A stretch of 64,000 nucleotides of DNA from Amycolatopsis sacchari. GTDB taxonomy: Bacteria > Actinomycetota > Actinomycetes > Mycobacteriales > Pseudonocardiaceae. Below are positions 55,068 to 63,677 of this stretch, in pieces. The stretch lies in NCBI RefSeq assembly GCF_900114035.1, contig NZ_FORP01000030.1, positions 1 to 64,000 of the forward strand, given 5' to 3'. The translations under genes and the position numbers were made by a program. The notes below the pieces were generated by a model that was not told the origin of the DNA, made no database searches, and saw nothing but the letters and a program-made list of their open reading frames with translations. Within the stretch, counting starts at the first letter, position 1. Each line of letters starts with the position of its first letter.

Positions 55068-56111
55068 GTGAGTGAGCAGGTCAGGGACCTCGTCGTGGTG
55101 GGCGCGTCGGCCGGTGGTGTCGAAGCACTGCGCGACCTGGTGAGCGGCCTGCCCGACGACTTCGCCGCCGCGATGCTCGTGGTGCTCCACCTGCCGCCGG
55201 GAGGGGCGAGTTCCCTGCCCGCGATCCTCGACAGGGCTTGCCACCTGCCCGCCGAAAGCGCGCGCCACGGGGCGAAACTGCGGCCCGGGCACATCTACAC
55301 CGCCCCGCCGGACCACCACCTGCTGGTGGACGACGGCCGCATGATGCTGTCGCGGGGCCCGACGGAGAACGGGCACCGGCCCGCGATCGACGCGACGTTG
55401 CGCTCGGCCGCGCAGGCCCGCGGCGCCGGCGTGATCGGCGTGGTCCTGTCGGGTTCGCTCGACGACGGCACGAGCGGGCTGTCCATCGTGAAGGCGCGGG
55501 GCGGTCTCGCTGTCGTGCAGGACCCCAAAGAAGCCATCTACCCGGGTATGCCGGAAAGCGCGCTGATGCGCGTGGACGTGGACCTCGTGCTGCCCGCCGC
55601 GCAGATGGGTGCCGAGCTGGCCAGGCGGGTCCGGGAACCCGTCGAAGGGGGTGATGTGCCCCCGCTCTCGCTGATCGACGAGGTCGAGGCGCGGGCCAGC
55701 AGGGCCGAGGACCTGGCGGCGAGTAGCCGTCCGGAGGTGAGAGACGTGACGAGGCCTTCCGAGTTCGCGTGCCCGGACTGCCAGGGCGTGTTGTTCGCGC
55801 TGGACGAGAACGGCACGCGGTTCCGCTGCCGGGTCGGCCACGCGTGGACCGCGCAGGCGTTGTTCCAGCAGCAGTCGCAGGAGATCGAGCAGGCGCTGTG
55901 GGCGGCGCTGCGGGCGCTGGAGGAGAAGCGCGACCTGGCCCGCCGGATGGGCCGGGACGCCGAAGAGCACGGTTTTCCGTTGGTGGCCAACCGTTATCGA
56001 CGGCACAGCGAGGAGACGACGCGGGCCGTCGAGGTGCTGCGCGAGTTCCTCGTGGAGGGGCTGACCGGGCTGGAGGACCCCGGTGACGAGGTGCCGGGGG
56101 AACCGGCGTGA
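55068..56111 (+). CDS. CheB-type methylesterase, no receiver domain, C-terminal zinc ribbon
   Basis: A 347-residue protein. The esterase domain (residues 5-190) carries the triad Ser14 (GASAGG), His41 and Asp133 (SGSLDDG). The regulatory receiver domain of chemotaxis CheB is missing. After a linker, residues about 235-260 form a CPDCQ...FRCRVGHAW ribbon with two Cys pairs, then a helical coil. GTG start with GGGAGG eight bases upstream. It is followed by a CheR-PAS protein; with no receptor, CheA or CheW nearby the target is unlikely to be a chemoreceptor. Confidence 0.88.
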   Translation: MSEQVRDLVVVGASAGGVEALRDLVSGLPDDFAAAMLVVLHLPPGGASSLPAILDRACHLPAESARHGAKLRPGHIYTAPPDHHLLVDDGRMMLSRGPTENGHRPAIDATLRSAAQARGAGVIGVVLSGSLDDGTSGLSIVKARGGLAVVQDPKEAIYPGMPESALMRVDVDLVLPAAQMGAELARRVREPVEGGDVPPLSLIDEVEARASRAEDLAASSRPEVRDVTRPSEFACPDCQGVLFALDENGTRFRCRVGHAWTAQALFQQQSQEIEQALWAALRALEEKRDLARRMGRDAEEHGFPLVANRYRRHSEETTRAVEVLREFLVEGLTGLEDPGDEVPGEPA

Positions 56112-56155
56112 GGTGAACTCGTGCGCACCGGACCGGGACGGGTAGTGTCCGCGCT

Positions 56156-58072
56156 GTGAGCGAGCAGACCGGCCCCGAATACGATCAGGGGTTCGAGGAG
56201 ATCCTCGAATACCTGAAAGAGACTCGTGGGTTCGATTTCACCGGTTACAAGCGCAGCAGCCTCATGCGGCGGGTGTCGCGGCGGATGGCGCAGGTCGGGA
56301 TCGAGAACTACGTCGACTACCTCGACCACCTTCAGGCCAACAGCGACGAGTTCGCCGCGCTGTTCAACACGATCCTGATCAACGTCACCGGTTTCTTCCG
56401 CGACCCGGACGCCTGGGACTACCTGCAGGCCGACGTGGTGCCGATGCTGCTGGCCGAGCGCAGCCCCGACGACTCGGTGCGGATCTGGAGCGCGGGCTGC
56501 TCCTCCGGCGAGGAGGCCTACAGTCTGGCCATCGTGCTGGCTGAGGCGATGGGCGTGGAGCAGTTCCGGCAGCGCGTGAAGATCTACGCGACCGACGTCG
56601 ACGAGGAAGCGCTTGCCCAGGCGCGCCAGGCGACGTACGGCGAGAAGGAGATCGAGGCGCTGCCCGAGGCGTACGTGCAGAAGTACTTCGAGCGCGTGGG
56701 CGGCCGCTACATCTTCCACAAGGACCTGCGCCGGTCGGTGATCTTCGGTCGCAACGATCTGGTGCAGGACGCCCCGATCTCCCGGATCGACCTGCTCGTC
56801 TGCCGCAACACCCTGATGTACTTCACCGCCGAAACCCGGGCGAACATCCTGCGCAAACTGCACTTCGCGTTGCTGCCACGCGGGGTGCTGTTCATGGGCA
56901 AGGCCGAGATGCTGCTGTCCCACAGTCGCCTGTTCGACCCGCTCGACCTCAAGCACCGCGTGTTCCGCAAGGTCGCGACCACGCAGGTTGGCGCCTCGGC
57001 GTTCGGTGCCTCGTTCACCCACGAGCCCCGCTCGACACTCGGTGCGGTCGACGAACTGCGGTCCCTCGCCTTCTCGTCGAGTCCGGTGGCGCAGATCGTG
57101 GTCAACAGCGATGACCTGGTCGCGCTGGCGAACCAGCAGGCGCACCAGCTGTTCGGCTTGTCGGACCGGGACCTCGGCAGGCCGCTGCGGGACCTGGAGC
57201 TGTCCTACCGGCCGGTGGAACTGCGCGGCTACATCGAGCAGGCACGGGCGGAGCGGCGGGCCGTGCGGGTCAAGGACGTCGAGTGGCAGCGGGGACCCGG
57301 TGAGGTCGTCGCGCTGGAGCTGCACGTGAGCCCGCTGATCTCACTCGGTGACGAGGTCATCGGCGTATCCGTCGTGTTCCACGACGTGACCACGAGCCAC
57401 CGCCTCCTGACCGAGCTGGCGAGCGCGAACCGGGCGCGGGAAAACGCTTACGAGGAGCTGCAGTCGACGACAGAGGAGCTGGAGACGACCAACGAGGAAC
57501 TCCAGTCGACCGTCGAGGAACTGGAGACCACCAACGAGGAACTGCAGTCCACCAACGAGGAACTGGAGACCACCAACGAGGAACTGCAGTCCACCAACGA
57601 CGAACTGCAGACCATCAACAACGCCCTGCGCGATCGCACCAGCGAGCTGGACGACGTCAACGAGTTCCTCGAATCGATCCTGACGTCGCTGCGTGCCGGC
57701 GTCGTGGTCGTCGACCACCAGATGCGCGTGGTCGCGTGGAACGCCGGCGCCGAGGACCTGTGGGGACTGCGGCACGACGAGGCCGAGGGGGAGCACCTGC
57801 TGAACCTCGACATCGGGCTGCCGGTGGCGGAGCTGCGGCCGGTCGTGCGCCCCGCGCTCGCGGACCCGGCCTACGCCGAGGAGGTCGTGCTGTCGGCCGT
57901 GAACCGGCGGGGCCGTGCGATCACCGTGCGGATCGCGTGCGGAGCGCTGCGGAACCGGCGCGGCGATTCGACCGGGGCGATCCTGGTCATGGAGACTACG
58001 GACGGGACGGAGCCTGCCACGCGGGGAACTTCTCGAACCAGCGAGGACCGGTCGTCAGGACGGCCCAAGTGA
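56156..58072 (+). CDS. CheR methyltransferase-PAS-coiled-coil-PAS signalling protein
   Basis: A 638-residue protein. The order is CheR N-terminal helices (residues 10-75), a CheR methyltransferase core (VRIWSAGCSSGEEAYSLA, ATDVDEEALAQAR, CRNTLMYF; about 95-275), a PAS domain (about 305-420), a 70-residue coiled coil built of seven-residue EELETTN/EELQSTN repeats (about 435-500), and a second PAS (about 515-615). GTG start. It lies 44 bases after the CheB-type gene. The 3' end overlaps the convergent STAS-ATPase gene by 77 bases. Confidence 0.9.
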   Translation: MSEQTGPEYDQGFEEILEYLKETRGFDFTGYKRSSLMRRVSRRMAQVGIENYVDYLDHLQANSDEFAALFNTILINVTGFFRDPDAWDYLQADVVPMLLAERSPDDSVRIWSAGCSSGEEAYSLAIVLAEAMGVEQFRQRVKIYATDVDEEALAQARQATYGEKEIEALPEAYVQKYFERVGGRYIFHKDLRRSVIFGRNDLVQDAPISRIDLLVCRNTLMYFTAETRANILRKLHFALLPRGVLFMGKAEMLLSHSRLFDPLDLKHRVFRKVATTQVGASAFGASFTHEPRSTLGAVDELRSLAFSSSPVAQIVVNSDDLVALANQQAHQLFGLSDRDLGRPLRDLELSYRPVELRGYIEQARAERRAVRVKDVEWQRGPGEVVALELHVSPLISLGDEVIGVSVVFHDVTTSHRLLTELASANRARENAYEELQSTTEELETTNEELQSTVEELETTNEELQSTNEELETTNEELQSTNDELQTINNALRDRTSELDDVNEFLESILTSLRAGVVVVDHQMRVVAWNAGAEDLWGLRHDEAEGEHLLNLDIGLPVAELRPVVRPALADPAYAEEVVLSAVNRRGRAITVRIACGALRNRRGDSTGAILVMETTDGTEPATRGTSRTSEDRSSGRPK

Positions 58073-58784
58073 CCTTGCCGCCGCGGAGGTCCGGGGCGCA
58101 GCCCCAGACCTTCGCGAGGTCGGCGATGATCTGCAGGCCGTAGCCCACCGGCTGCCCCTGGTTGCCCTGCCGCAGCACGGCCTCGGCCGGGCTGCCGTCA
58201 CGCACCGCGATCGTCAGCATGCCGCGGCGCAGCTCCAGCCTGAGCTCCAACTCGGTGCCCGCGTGCTCGATCGCGTTCTCCACCAGTTCCGAGGCGATGC
58301 ACAGGGCGTCGGAGGTCCAGGCATCCAGCTGCCAGTCGCGGCAGGTCTCGCGGACGAAGGCGCGGGCGGCGGCCGAGCACATCAGCACGGGCGGGTACAC
58401 GGCGCGGCGGCGCTTGCGAGCGGGCCCCTTCTCCGCCGCGCCGACCGCTTCGACCGTCGTGGCGTAGACGGGCACGAACTTGCTGACGGCACTGCCGGTG
58501 ATCGACCGGCGCTTGGCGGGGTCGGTGGCGACGAGGAAGACCGGCACGTCGGGCCAGTGGTTCACCCGCAGCCAGACGGAGGAGAACACGCTCAGCAGGG
58601 GCTCACTGCGGATCTGGAGGTCGTCCACCTGCGCCACCACGGCCCGTGGTTCTTCGAGGGCGAGTTTCAGCAGGGAGTCACGGATGTGACCGTAGGTGTG
58701 CGTGTCGAGCACACCGTCGAGGTTCGCGACGAGACACCCGTCCAGTTCTTCGTGCGCGACCTGGATTCGGTCGGCTTCGTTCAT
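57996..58784 (-). CDS. STAS + HATPase (RsbW-like) fusion protein
   Basis: A 262-residue protein. Residues about 5-120 look like a STAS-type or MEDS-like fold (EELDGCLVANLDGVLDTHTY, AVVAQVDDLQI). Residues about 125-255 are a GHKL ATPase like anti-sigma kinases, with the N-box CIASELVENAIEHAG and the G-box VGYGLQIIADLAKVWG. ATG 58784 has GGGGAG seven bases before it. A kinase and a STAS domain on one chain, next to a separate STAS protein and CheB/CheR, suggests one partner-switch pathway; inferred from position. Confidence 0.82.
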   Translation of the reverse strand: MNEADRIQVAHEELDGCLVANLDGVLDTHTYGHIRDSLLKLALEEPRAVVAQVDDLQIRSEPLLSVFSSVWLRVNHWPDVPVFLVATDPAKRRSITGSAVSKFVPVYATTVEAVGAAEKGPARKRRRAVYPPVLMCSAAARAFVRETCRDWQLDAWTSDALCIASELVENAIEHAGTELELRLELRRGMLTIAVRDGSPAEAVLRQGNQGQPVGYGLQIIADLAKVWGCAPDLRGGKVTWAVLTTGPRWFEKFPAWQAPSRP

Positions 58785-58841
58785 GGGGTCACTCCCCGGC
58801 TGGAGTCGGATGCCGTTGTAGGTACCCACATCTTTGCGGGT

Positions 58842-60140
58842 TCATGCGCTGCGGGAAGGGTCTTTGTACCCGGTGCAACGGTTCACAGCGCGAGCTTGAA
58901 CCCCAGGTGGCTCTGTTCGAAGCCGAGCCGCAGGTAGAAGCGGTGCGCGTCGGTCCGCGCCGCGTCCGACGTCAGCTGCACCAGTGCGCAGTTGCGTCGC
59001 CTCGCTTCGTCGATCGCCCACTTCACGAGCACCCCGCCGAGCCCCCGGCTCCGCCGGTCGGCCCGGATCCGGACGGCTTCGACGATCGCGCGCGTGGCGC
59101 CCCGGCGGGACAGTCCAGGAACGAACGTCACTTGCAGCGAGCCCACGACGTCCCCGGCCTCCTCCGCGACGGCGAGGAACTGGTTCGGGTCGGCGTCGAT
59201 GCGGGCGAACGCGTCCCGGTAGGGCGCGAGATCCGCGGGCGTCTCCCGTCCCCGGCCGAGGTCGTCGTCGGCCAGCATCGCGACGATCGCCTCGATGTCC
59301 CCGGCGGTCGCCCGCCTGATGTCGATCTCCTCCACGGGCGAAGTATGGCAGGGCCGGCCGTGGCGTCCAGCGGAACTCGGGCGGCGGGGTCCGGGTGAGC
59401 CAGGACAGCTCGTTGTCGCGCACGTAGACGGATACGGTGTCCTCGCGCGTCAGCGGCCAGGGGTGGAACTCTTCCAGCGCCGTCAGGAAAGCGCTTCCCG
59501 CTTCCGCTGTCCCTTCGGAGAGCAGCCGGCTGGCGTTCTCGGTGTACCCCGGCGGCAGTGGCAGTTCGCGCAGGTCCTCCTCCAGGTACTTCGGACCGCG
59601 GAAGAGCACCCGGTGGTGCGCGAGCAGTGCGCGGCCCGCGGCGTTGACGAGGTGCACGGCCGCGTAGTGCCGGAGGAACTCGTTCCCCAGCCGGTCCGCC
59701 TGGACGAGGAAGTACCGCCCGTACAACCGTGCCTGCGCGATGAACGACACCACGCGCTCGGTCCACGCTTCCGGCGGGACGTCGGGAACCCGGGCCACCT
59801 TCTCCGCGATGTCCGGGTCCTTGGACCAGACCACCCGGGCGTCGACAAGGGACGCGCGCAGCGGGTCGTCACCCCGCTCCGCCGCTTCGTCCAGGTAGCC
59901 CGGCGACGCGACCTTCACGTCCACGTAGCCGCCTTCGTAGGTGGCGATGTCCATCCGGACGTAGCTCACCCGCGACGCCGCCGCGAAGGCTTCGTCGGTG
60001 AGCACGAGGTACACGTCCACGTCGGAGTCAGGGCGCGGTGTGCCCCTGGCGACGGAACCGGAGAGCACGACGGCCACCGTGTCCGGATCGGCGGTGACGT
60101 CGGACAGGAACGCGGCGAGGGTGTCCTCGTGGTGCTGCAC
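58842..60140 (-). CDS. Nucleotidyltransferase-domain protein with out-of-frame extension
   Basis: The first about 265 residues are a real nucleotidyltransferase: the signature LSGSVARGTPRPDSDVDVYLV with its G-S and D-x-D is at residues 27-47, followed by a helical domain. No stop codon occurs where the domain ends (about 59350). The frame then runs through the next gene for about 165 residues of Arg/Gly/Pro-rich sequence that is simply that gene read in another frame. Either the stop was lost or an indel is present. The substrate is unknown; antibiotic or small-molecule adenylylation is possible. Confidence 0.65.
   Translation of the reverse strand: MQHHEDTLAAFLSDVTADPDTVAVVLSGSVARGTPRPDSDVDVYLVLTDEAFAAASRVSYVRMDIATYEGGYVDVKVASPGYLDEAAERGDDPLRASLVDARVVWSKDPDIAEKVARVPDVPPEAWTERVVSFIAQARLYGRYFLVQADRLGNEFLRHYAAVHLVNAAGRALLAHHRVLFRGPKYLEEDLRELPLPPGYTENASRLLSEGTAEAGSAFLTALEEFHPWPLTREDTVSVYVRDNELSWLTRTPPPEFRWTPRPALPYFARGGDRHQAGDRRGHRGDRRDAGRRRPRPGTGDARGSRALPGRVRPHRRRPEPVPRRRGGGRGRRGLAASDVRSWTVPPGRHARDRRSRPDPGRPAEPGARRGAREVGDRRSEATQLRTGAADVGRGADRRAPLLPAARLRTEPPGVQARAVNRCTGYKDPSRSA
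58883..59335 (-). CDS. GNAT-family N-acetyltransferase
   Basis: A 150-residue transferase with IRRATAGDIEAIVAMLADDD at the start, VVGSLQVTFVPG in the central strands, VRIRADRRSRGLGGVLVKWAIDEAR as acetyl-CoA motif A, and TDAHRFYLRLGFEQSHLGFKL at the end. GTG start. It lies entirely within the open frame of the nucleotidyltransferase, in a different frame, and is the better-supported reading of this stretch. Substrate unknown. Confidence 0.82.
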   Translation of the reverse strand: MEEIDIRRATAGDIEAIVAMLADDDLGRGRETPADLAPYRDAFARIDADPNQFLAVAEEAGDVVGSLQVTFVPGLSRRGATRAIVEAVRIRADRRSRGLGGVLVKWAIDEARRRNCALVQLTSDAARTDAHRFYLRLGFEQSHLGFKLAL

Positions 60141-60186
60141 GGAAAGCCTCCTGCGGCCGAGGGTTTCCGCCGATTGTGGCAGCCGC

Positions 60187-61227
60187 CTAGCCGACCGTGT
60201 AGTGCCGCACGCCGTCCACTTCGGACACCGAAATCTTTCCCTGGTGCGCCAGCAGGTCGAGGTGCGCCTTGGTCTCCGTGACCGCCAGCATCTGGTTGAA
60301 CGGGTCGAGCTCGGCCAGCTTGCGCTGGCGCCGCGTCCAGCCCAGCTTCAGCGCGGCCTCGTACGCCGTGGTCGCGCCCTCGGAAAGCGCTTCCGCCGTC
60401 CGCGCCAGCCGGTCCTCGTGGTGGGCCAGCAGCTCGTCGATCCGCGCGTGCACGCTCGGGGACACCGGGCCGTGCGCCGGCAGCATCCGCCGGTCCGGCA
60501 GCCCGCGCACGAGGCGCAGCGAGTCGAGGAAGTCGCGCAGCGGCAGCTCCACCGCCCCCGGGTGGAACCCGATCGACGGGGTGATGTGCGGCAGCACGTG
60601 GTCACCGGTGAACATCAGCCCGGCGGCCCCGTCGTCGAACACCACGTGCCCGGCGGTGTGGCCGGGCGTGTGCACGACGTCCAGCGCGCGCCCGCGCAGC
60701 ACCGTGCGGCGGCCCTCCGCGAGCCACTCGTCGGGCATCTCCCAGATGTCCGCGTCCGCCCGCGGCGCGTTGCCGAAGAGCTTCCGCAGTTCCTCGACCA
60801 CGGGATCCGCGCCCGCCTGCCGCAGCTGCTCCAGCTGCGTGCCGACGGGGAAGCGGTCGGGGTTCGCGGTGATCTCCAGTGCGGTCCGCTCGTGCTCGCC
60901 CAGCGCGATCCGGTTGCCGAACTCGCGCCGCAGCACCACGGCCTGCGTGTAGTGGTCGCGGTGCACGTGCGTGACGAGGAACTGCCCGACGTCGCCGAGT
61001 TCGGCGCCGATGGCCTTCAGCGCGACCTGCAGCTGGTCCCTGGCCTCCGCCAGCGCCCAGCCCGAGTCGATCATCGCCAGCTCGGTGCCGTCGGTGATGG
61101 CGTAGACGTTGACCGCGCGCAGGCCGTCGTTCGGCAGGGGCAGCGGGATCCGGTACACGCCCGGCGCCACGGTGTAGACGCCCGGCTCGGTCCACGCCCG
61201 TGCCGCGTCGTCGGCGACTGGTTCCAC
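60187..61227 (-). CDS. Metallo-beta-lactamase-fold hydrolase
   Basis: A 346-residue MBL hydrolase. The metal site is THVHRDHYTQAV, with further ligands in HTPGHTAGHVV, FTGDHVLPHI and the late LPAHGPVS. A C-terminal winged-helix-like domain (about 270-346: HHEDRLARTAEALSEG.TTAYEA, NQMLAVTETKAHLDLL) resembles that of the LACTB2/MBLAC2-type group. GTG 61227 fits; the frame extends 13 codons upstream. Substrate could be an acyl-CoA or other thioester; unproven. Confidence 0.85.
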   Translation of the reverse strand: MEPVADDAARAWTEPGVYTVAPGVYRIPLPLPNDGLRAVNVYAITDGTELAMIDSGWALAEARDQLQVALKAIGAELGDVGQFLVTHVHRDHYTQAVVLRREFGNRIALGEHERTALEITANPDRFPVGTQLEQLRQAGADPVVEELRKLFGNAPRADADIWEMPDEWLAEGRRTVLRGRALDVVHTPGHTAGHVVFDDGAAGLMFTGDHVLPHITPSIGFHPGAVELPLRDFLDSLRLVRGLPDRRMLPAHGPVSPSVHARIDELLAHHEDRLARTAEALSEGATTAYEAALKLGWTRRQRKLAELDPFNQMLAVTETKAHLDLLAHQGKISVSEVDGVRHYTVG

Positions 61228-61285
61228 CCGACCACTTTGGGGCGATCGAGGGCGGATTGTCCACACAAGCGTGTTGAGACAACGA

Positions 61286-61816
61286 TCACGTGTTGAGTGC
61301 GGTGTCCACGGTCAGCGCCGCCGCGACGACGAGGCTCGCCAGCGGGTCGGACAGGTGGCCGGGCACCTCGACGACGTAGTTGTCCGCCGCGAGGCCACCC
61401 CTGGCGACCTCGGCGCCGGTGGCGTCGCTGATCGTGAACCGCCGCGTCTGCCCCGGCTCGGCGCGCAACCGCCCCAGCGGGGCACCGTTGGCCGCCAACG
61501 TGAAACCGTCGCTCTCCGGCAGGATTTCCCCGATCGGGGAACCGTCGGCCCGGGTGACGAGAAATCGCGTTCTCGCGTGCCGCAGCACTTTCAGCACCAC
61601 ACTCCCGCCGGAGTCGCGAACGTGGTACTGACCGTCGCCCGAGAACCAGCGCAGCACTTTGCGGAAGACCGTGCGCCCCACTTCGACCACGGCGCCCAGT
61701 GGCCGCCCTTCCTGGTCGAACACGCCGGACCCGGCCGGGGTCGCGTTCTGGTGCACCACCAGCACGGGTTCGGTGAACAGCGTGCCGCCGCCCGCCCGCC
61801 GCGAATGGCTCGTCAT
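61286..61816 (-). CDS. LURP-one/scramblase-like tubby-fold protein
   Basis: A 176-residue protein with repeated short beta-strands of the pattern VFDQEGRPLGAVV, YHVRDSGGSVVLKVL, FLVTRADGSPIGEI and FTISDATGAEVARGG, matching the twelve-strand barrel of LURP-one-related/phospholipid-scramblase-like proteins. A C-terminal hydrophobic stretch (DPLASLVVAAALTVDTAL) may be the buried central helix. Function unknown; membrane-lipid association is a family suggestion only. Confidence 0.6.
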   Translation of the reverse strand: MTSHSRRAGGGTLFTEPVLVVHQNATPAGSGVFDQEGRPLGAVVEVGRTVFRKVLRWFSGDGQYHVRDSGGSVVLKVLRHARTRFLVTRADGSPIGEILPESDGFTLAANGAPLGRLRAEPGQTRRFTISDATGAEVARGGLAADNYVVEVPGHLSDPLASLVVAAALTVDTALNT

Positions 61817-61965
61817 GCACCCGAAGGGTAGCTCCGGAAATGGGTGCGCGGGAGCGGCCCGGCGAATTGCGGAGGAATGTCGGGATTATCGGCGTGCGGT
61901 TTTCCCGGGACCTGCCTTTTCGTCCCCGGGCTCCCCGGCGTGGCGCACCCGCCCGGCGCGGCACA

Positions 61966-63000
61966 ATGGCACGCGTGAGCGAACGTGCCTGGCCCGCCGG
62001 TGCCGCGACCGGTATCGGATCCCTGCCGGGGACCGACGCGGGCGAAGCCGCCGCGGTCGTCTTCGGTGAGCTGCCCGAGTTCCCGCACCTGCCCGAGCTG
62101 CCCGCCCGCGGGGTCGGCGCCGACCTGATCGGCCGCACCGCCGGGCTGCTGGTGGACCTCGCGGTGGAGGAGGTGCCCAGCGGCTACCGCGTCGCCGCCC
62201 ATCCCGGCCGCGATCACCGGCGCGCGGTGGACCTGCTGCGCTGGGACCTCGACGCCGTGCAGGAGGCCGCGTCCGGGGCGAAGGTGATCAAGACGCAGCT
62301 CGCCGGGCCCTGGACGCTGGCGGCGGGCATCGAGCTGCCGCGGGGGCACCGCGTGCTGACCGACCGCGGCGCGGTCCGCGAGTTCACCGAGTCGGCGCTC
62401 GAAGGGCTCGCCGCGCACGTCGCCGAGCTGAAGTCCCGCACCGGCGCGGAGGTCGTGGTCCAGTTCGACGAACCGTCGCTGCCCGACGTCCTCGCCGGAG
62501 CCCTGTCCACTCCTTCGGGTTACGGCACCGTCCCGGCCGTCGCGGAGCCCGAAGCGCGCGAGCTGCTGTCCACCGCGATCGAGCGCGCGGAGAAGATCAC
62601 CGGGCAGCCCGTCGTCGTGCACTGCTGCGCCACGCGGCCGCCCGTGGGCCTGCTGCGGGAGGCGGGCGCGGGAGCGCTCGCGCTCGACGCGACGCGGCTC
62701 GACGGCTCGCCCGCGAAGCTGCTCGACGAACTCGGCGAGGCGTGGGACGGCGGGGTGCACCTCTTCCTCGGCCTGGTGCCGGCGCTCGACCCCGGCAAGC
62801 CCGTGACGCTGAAGGAGGTCGCCGAGCCGGCGCTGCGGCTCACGAGCAGACTCGGGTTCAACCGCTCGATCCTCGCCGAACGCGCCGTGCCGACGCCGAC
62901 GTGCGGGTTCGCGGGTGCGACCCCCGCGTGGCTGCGCCGTGCCCTGTCGCTCACCCGGGACCTGGGCAAGGCGTTCGTGGAGCCCCCGGAAGGCTGGTAG
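61966..63000 (+). CDS. MetE-like (cobalamin-independent methionine synthase C-terminal-fold) protein, Rv3015c-like
   Basis: A 344-residue TIM-barrel protein of the UROD/MetE superfamily. ATGIGSLPGTDAGEAAAVVF at the start, KTQLAGPWTLAAGIELPRG and VVVQFDEPSLPDVLAG in the middle, and VVVHCCATRPPVGLLREAG later carry the substrate- and metal-type His/Cys positions. It is half the length of MetE and lacks the N-terminal domain, so the methyl transfer it performs is unknown. Two starts are possible (ATG 61966, GTG 61975). In M. tuberculosis Rv3015c also lies beside ligA. Confidence 0.8.
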   Translation: MARVSERAWPAGAATGIGSLPGTDAGEAAAVVFGELPEFPHLPELPARGVGADLIGRTAGLLVDLAVEEVPSGYRVAAHPGRDHRRAVDLLRWDLDAVQEAASGAKVIKTQLAGPWTLAAGIELPRGHRVLTDRGAVREFTESALEGLAAHVAELKSRTGAEVVVQFDEPSLPDVLAGALSTPSGYGTVPAVAEPEARELLSTAIERAEKITGQPVVVHCCATRPPVGLLREAGAGALALDATRLDGSPAKLLDELGEAWDGGVHLFLGLVPALDPGKPVTLKEVAEPALRLTSRLGFNRSILAERAVPTPTCGFAGATPAWLRRALSLTRDLGKAFVEPPEGW

Positions 63001-63002
63001 AC

Positions 63003-63677
63003 ATGCGCTGGTTCCGCCGCCCGCGCCGGGAGGACGAGGTCCACGACCCGCGCACGCCCTGGCCGCGGCAGGAGGTGCCCGAGGACCCGGAAGCCGCCGC
63101 GGCCGCGTTCTGGGAGCGCTGGTTCGAGCTGCTGCCGGAGATCAACGCGGCGCTCGGCGACCGCGAACCGCAGCGGGTCGAGAACGAGCTCGCCTCGGCC
63201 GTCGCCGGGGTGCACCCGGACCTGCACTTCTCACTCGAACGAGGGCAGCGGGCGATCTACGCGCTCGTGGTCAGCGGGCAGGAGGACCCCGCGCTGCGGC
63301 CCTACACCGACGCGTGGCGCCGGGCCGCGCCGGAGGAGGACGCCATCTGGGAGTACCACGATTCGGTGCCCCCGGTGCCGGACCCGACGGACGTGACGGT
63401 CAACCTCGGCGCGCACCGGATCCGCCTCGGCGATTTCCGCGTCGCCGCAACGGTTTCCGACGGGCTGGTGGACGTCGAGGTCTACCACCCGCGGCTGGCG
63501 GAGCTGGACGAGGCGTCCCGGTCGGCCCTCACGTTCCTCCCACTGGACGCCACGCTGGGCGAGCGGCTGGCGGGGGAACGGCTACGGAGAGTGGAGGCGG
63601 CGGAGGCCGAACCCGGGGAGTCGATGTCCCTGCTGGAGCTCCGTGACCTGGTCCGGGGGCTCGGCGGGGCGAACTGA
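63003..63677 (+). CDS. Conserved hypothetical protein
   Basis: A 224-residue protein not recognised by me. The N-terminus is basic (RWFRRPRRED), then AAAFWERWFELLPEINAAL, a beta-rich centre (LHFSLERGQRAIYALVVSG, DVTVNLGAHRIRLGDFRV) and a C-terminal acidic helical part. No membrane segment or signal peptide. ATG start two bases after the stop of the MetE-like gene, so likely co-transcribed. It could belong to a DUF family with an unknown two-domain fold. Confidence 0.6.
   Translation: MRWFRRPRREDEVHDPRTPWPRQEVPEDPEAAAAAFWERWFELLPEINAALGDREPQRVENELASAVAGVHPDLHFSLERGQRAIYALVVSGQEDPALRPYTDAWRRAAPEEDAIWEYHDSVPPVPDPTDVTVNLGAHRIRLGDFRVAATVSDGLVDVEVYHPRLAELDEASRSALTFLPLDATLGERLAGERLRRVEAAEAEPGESMSLLELRDLVRGLGGAN

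Noticed and set aside
52908-56006. 1032-codon leftward open frame
   Set aside because: Antisense to iscS, mnmA, the STAS gene and cheB; low complexity and no family features.
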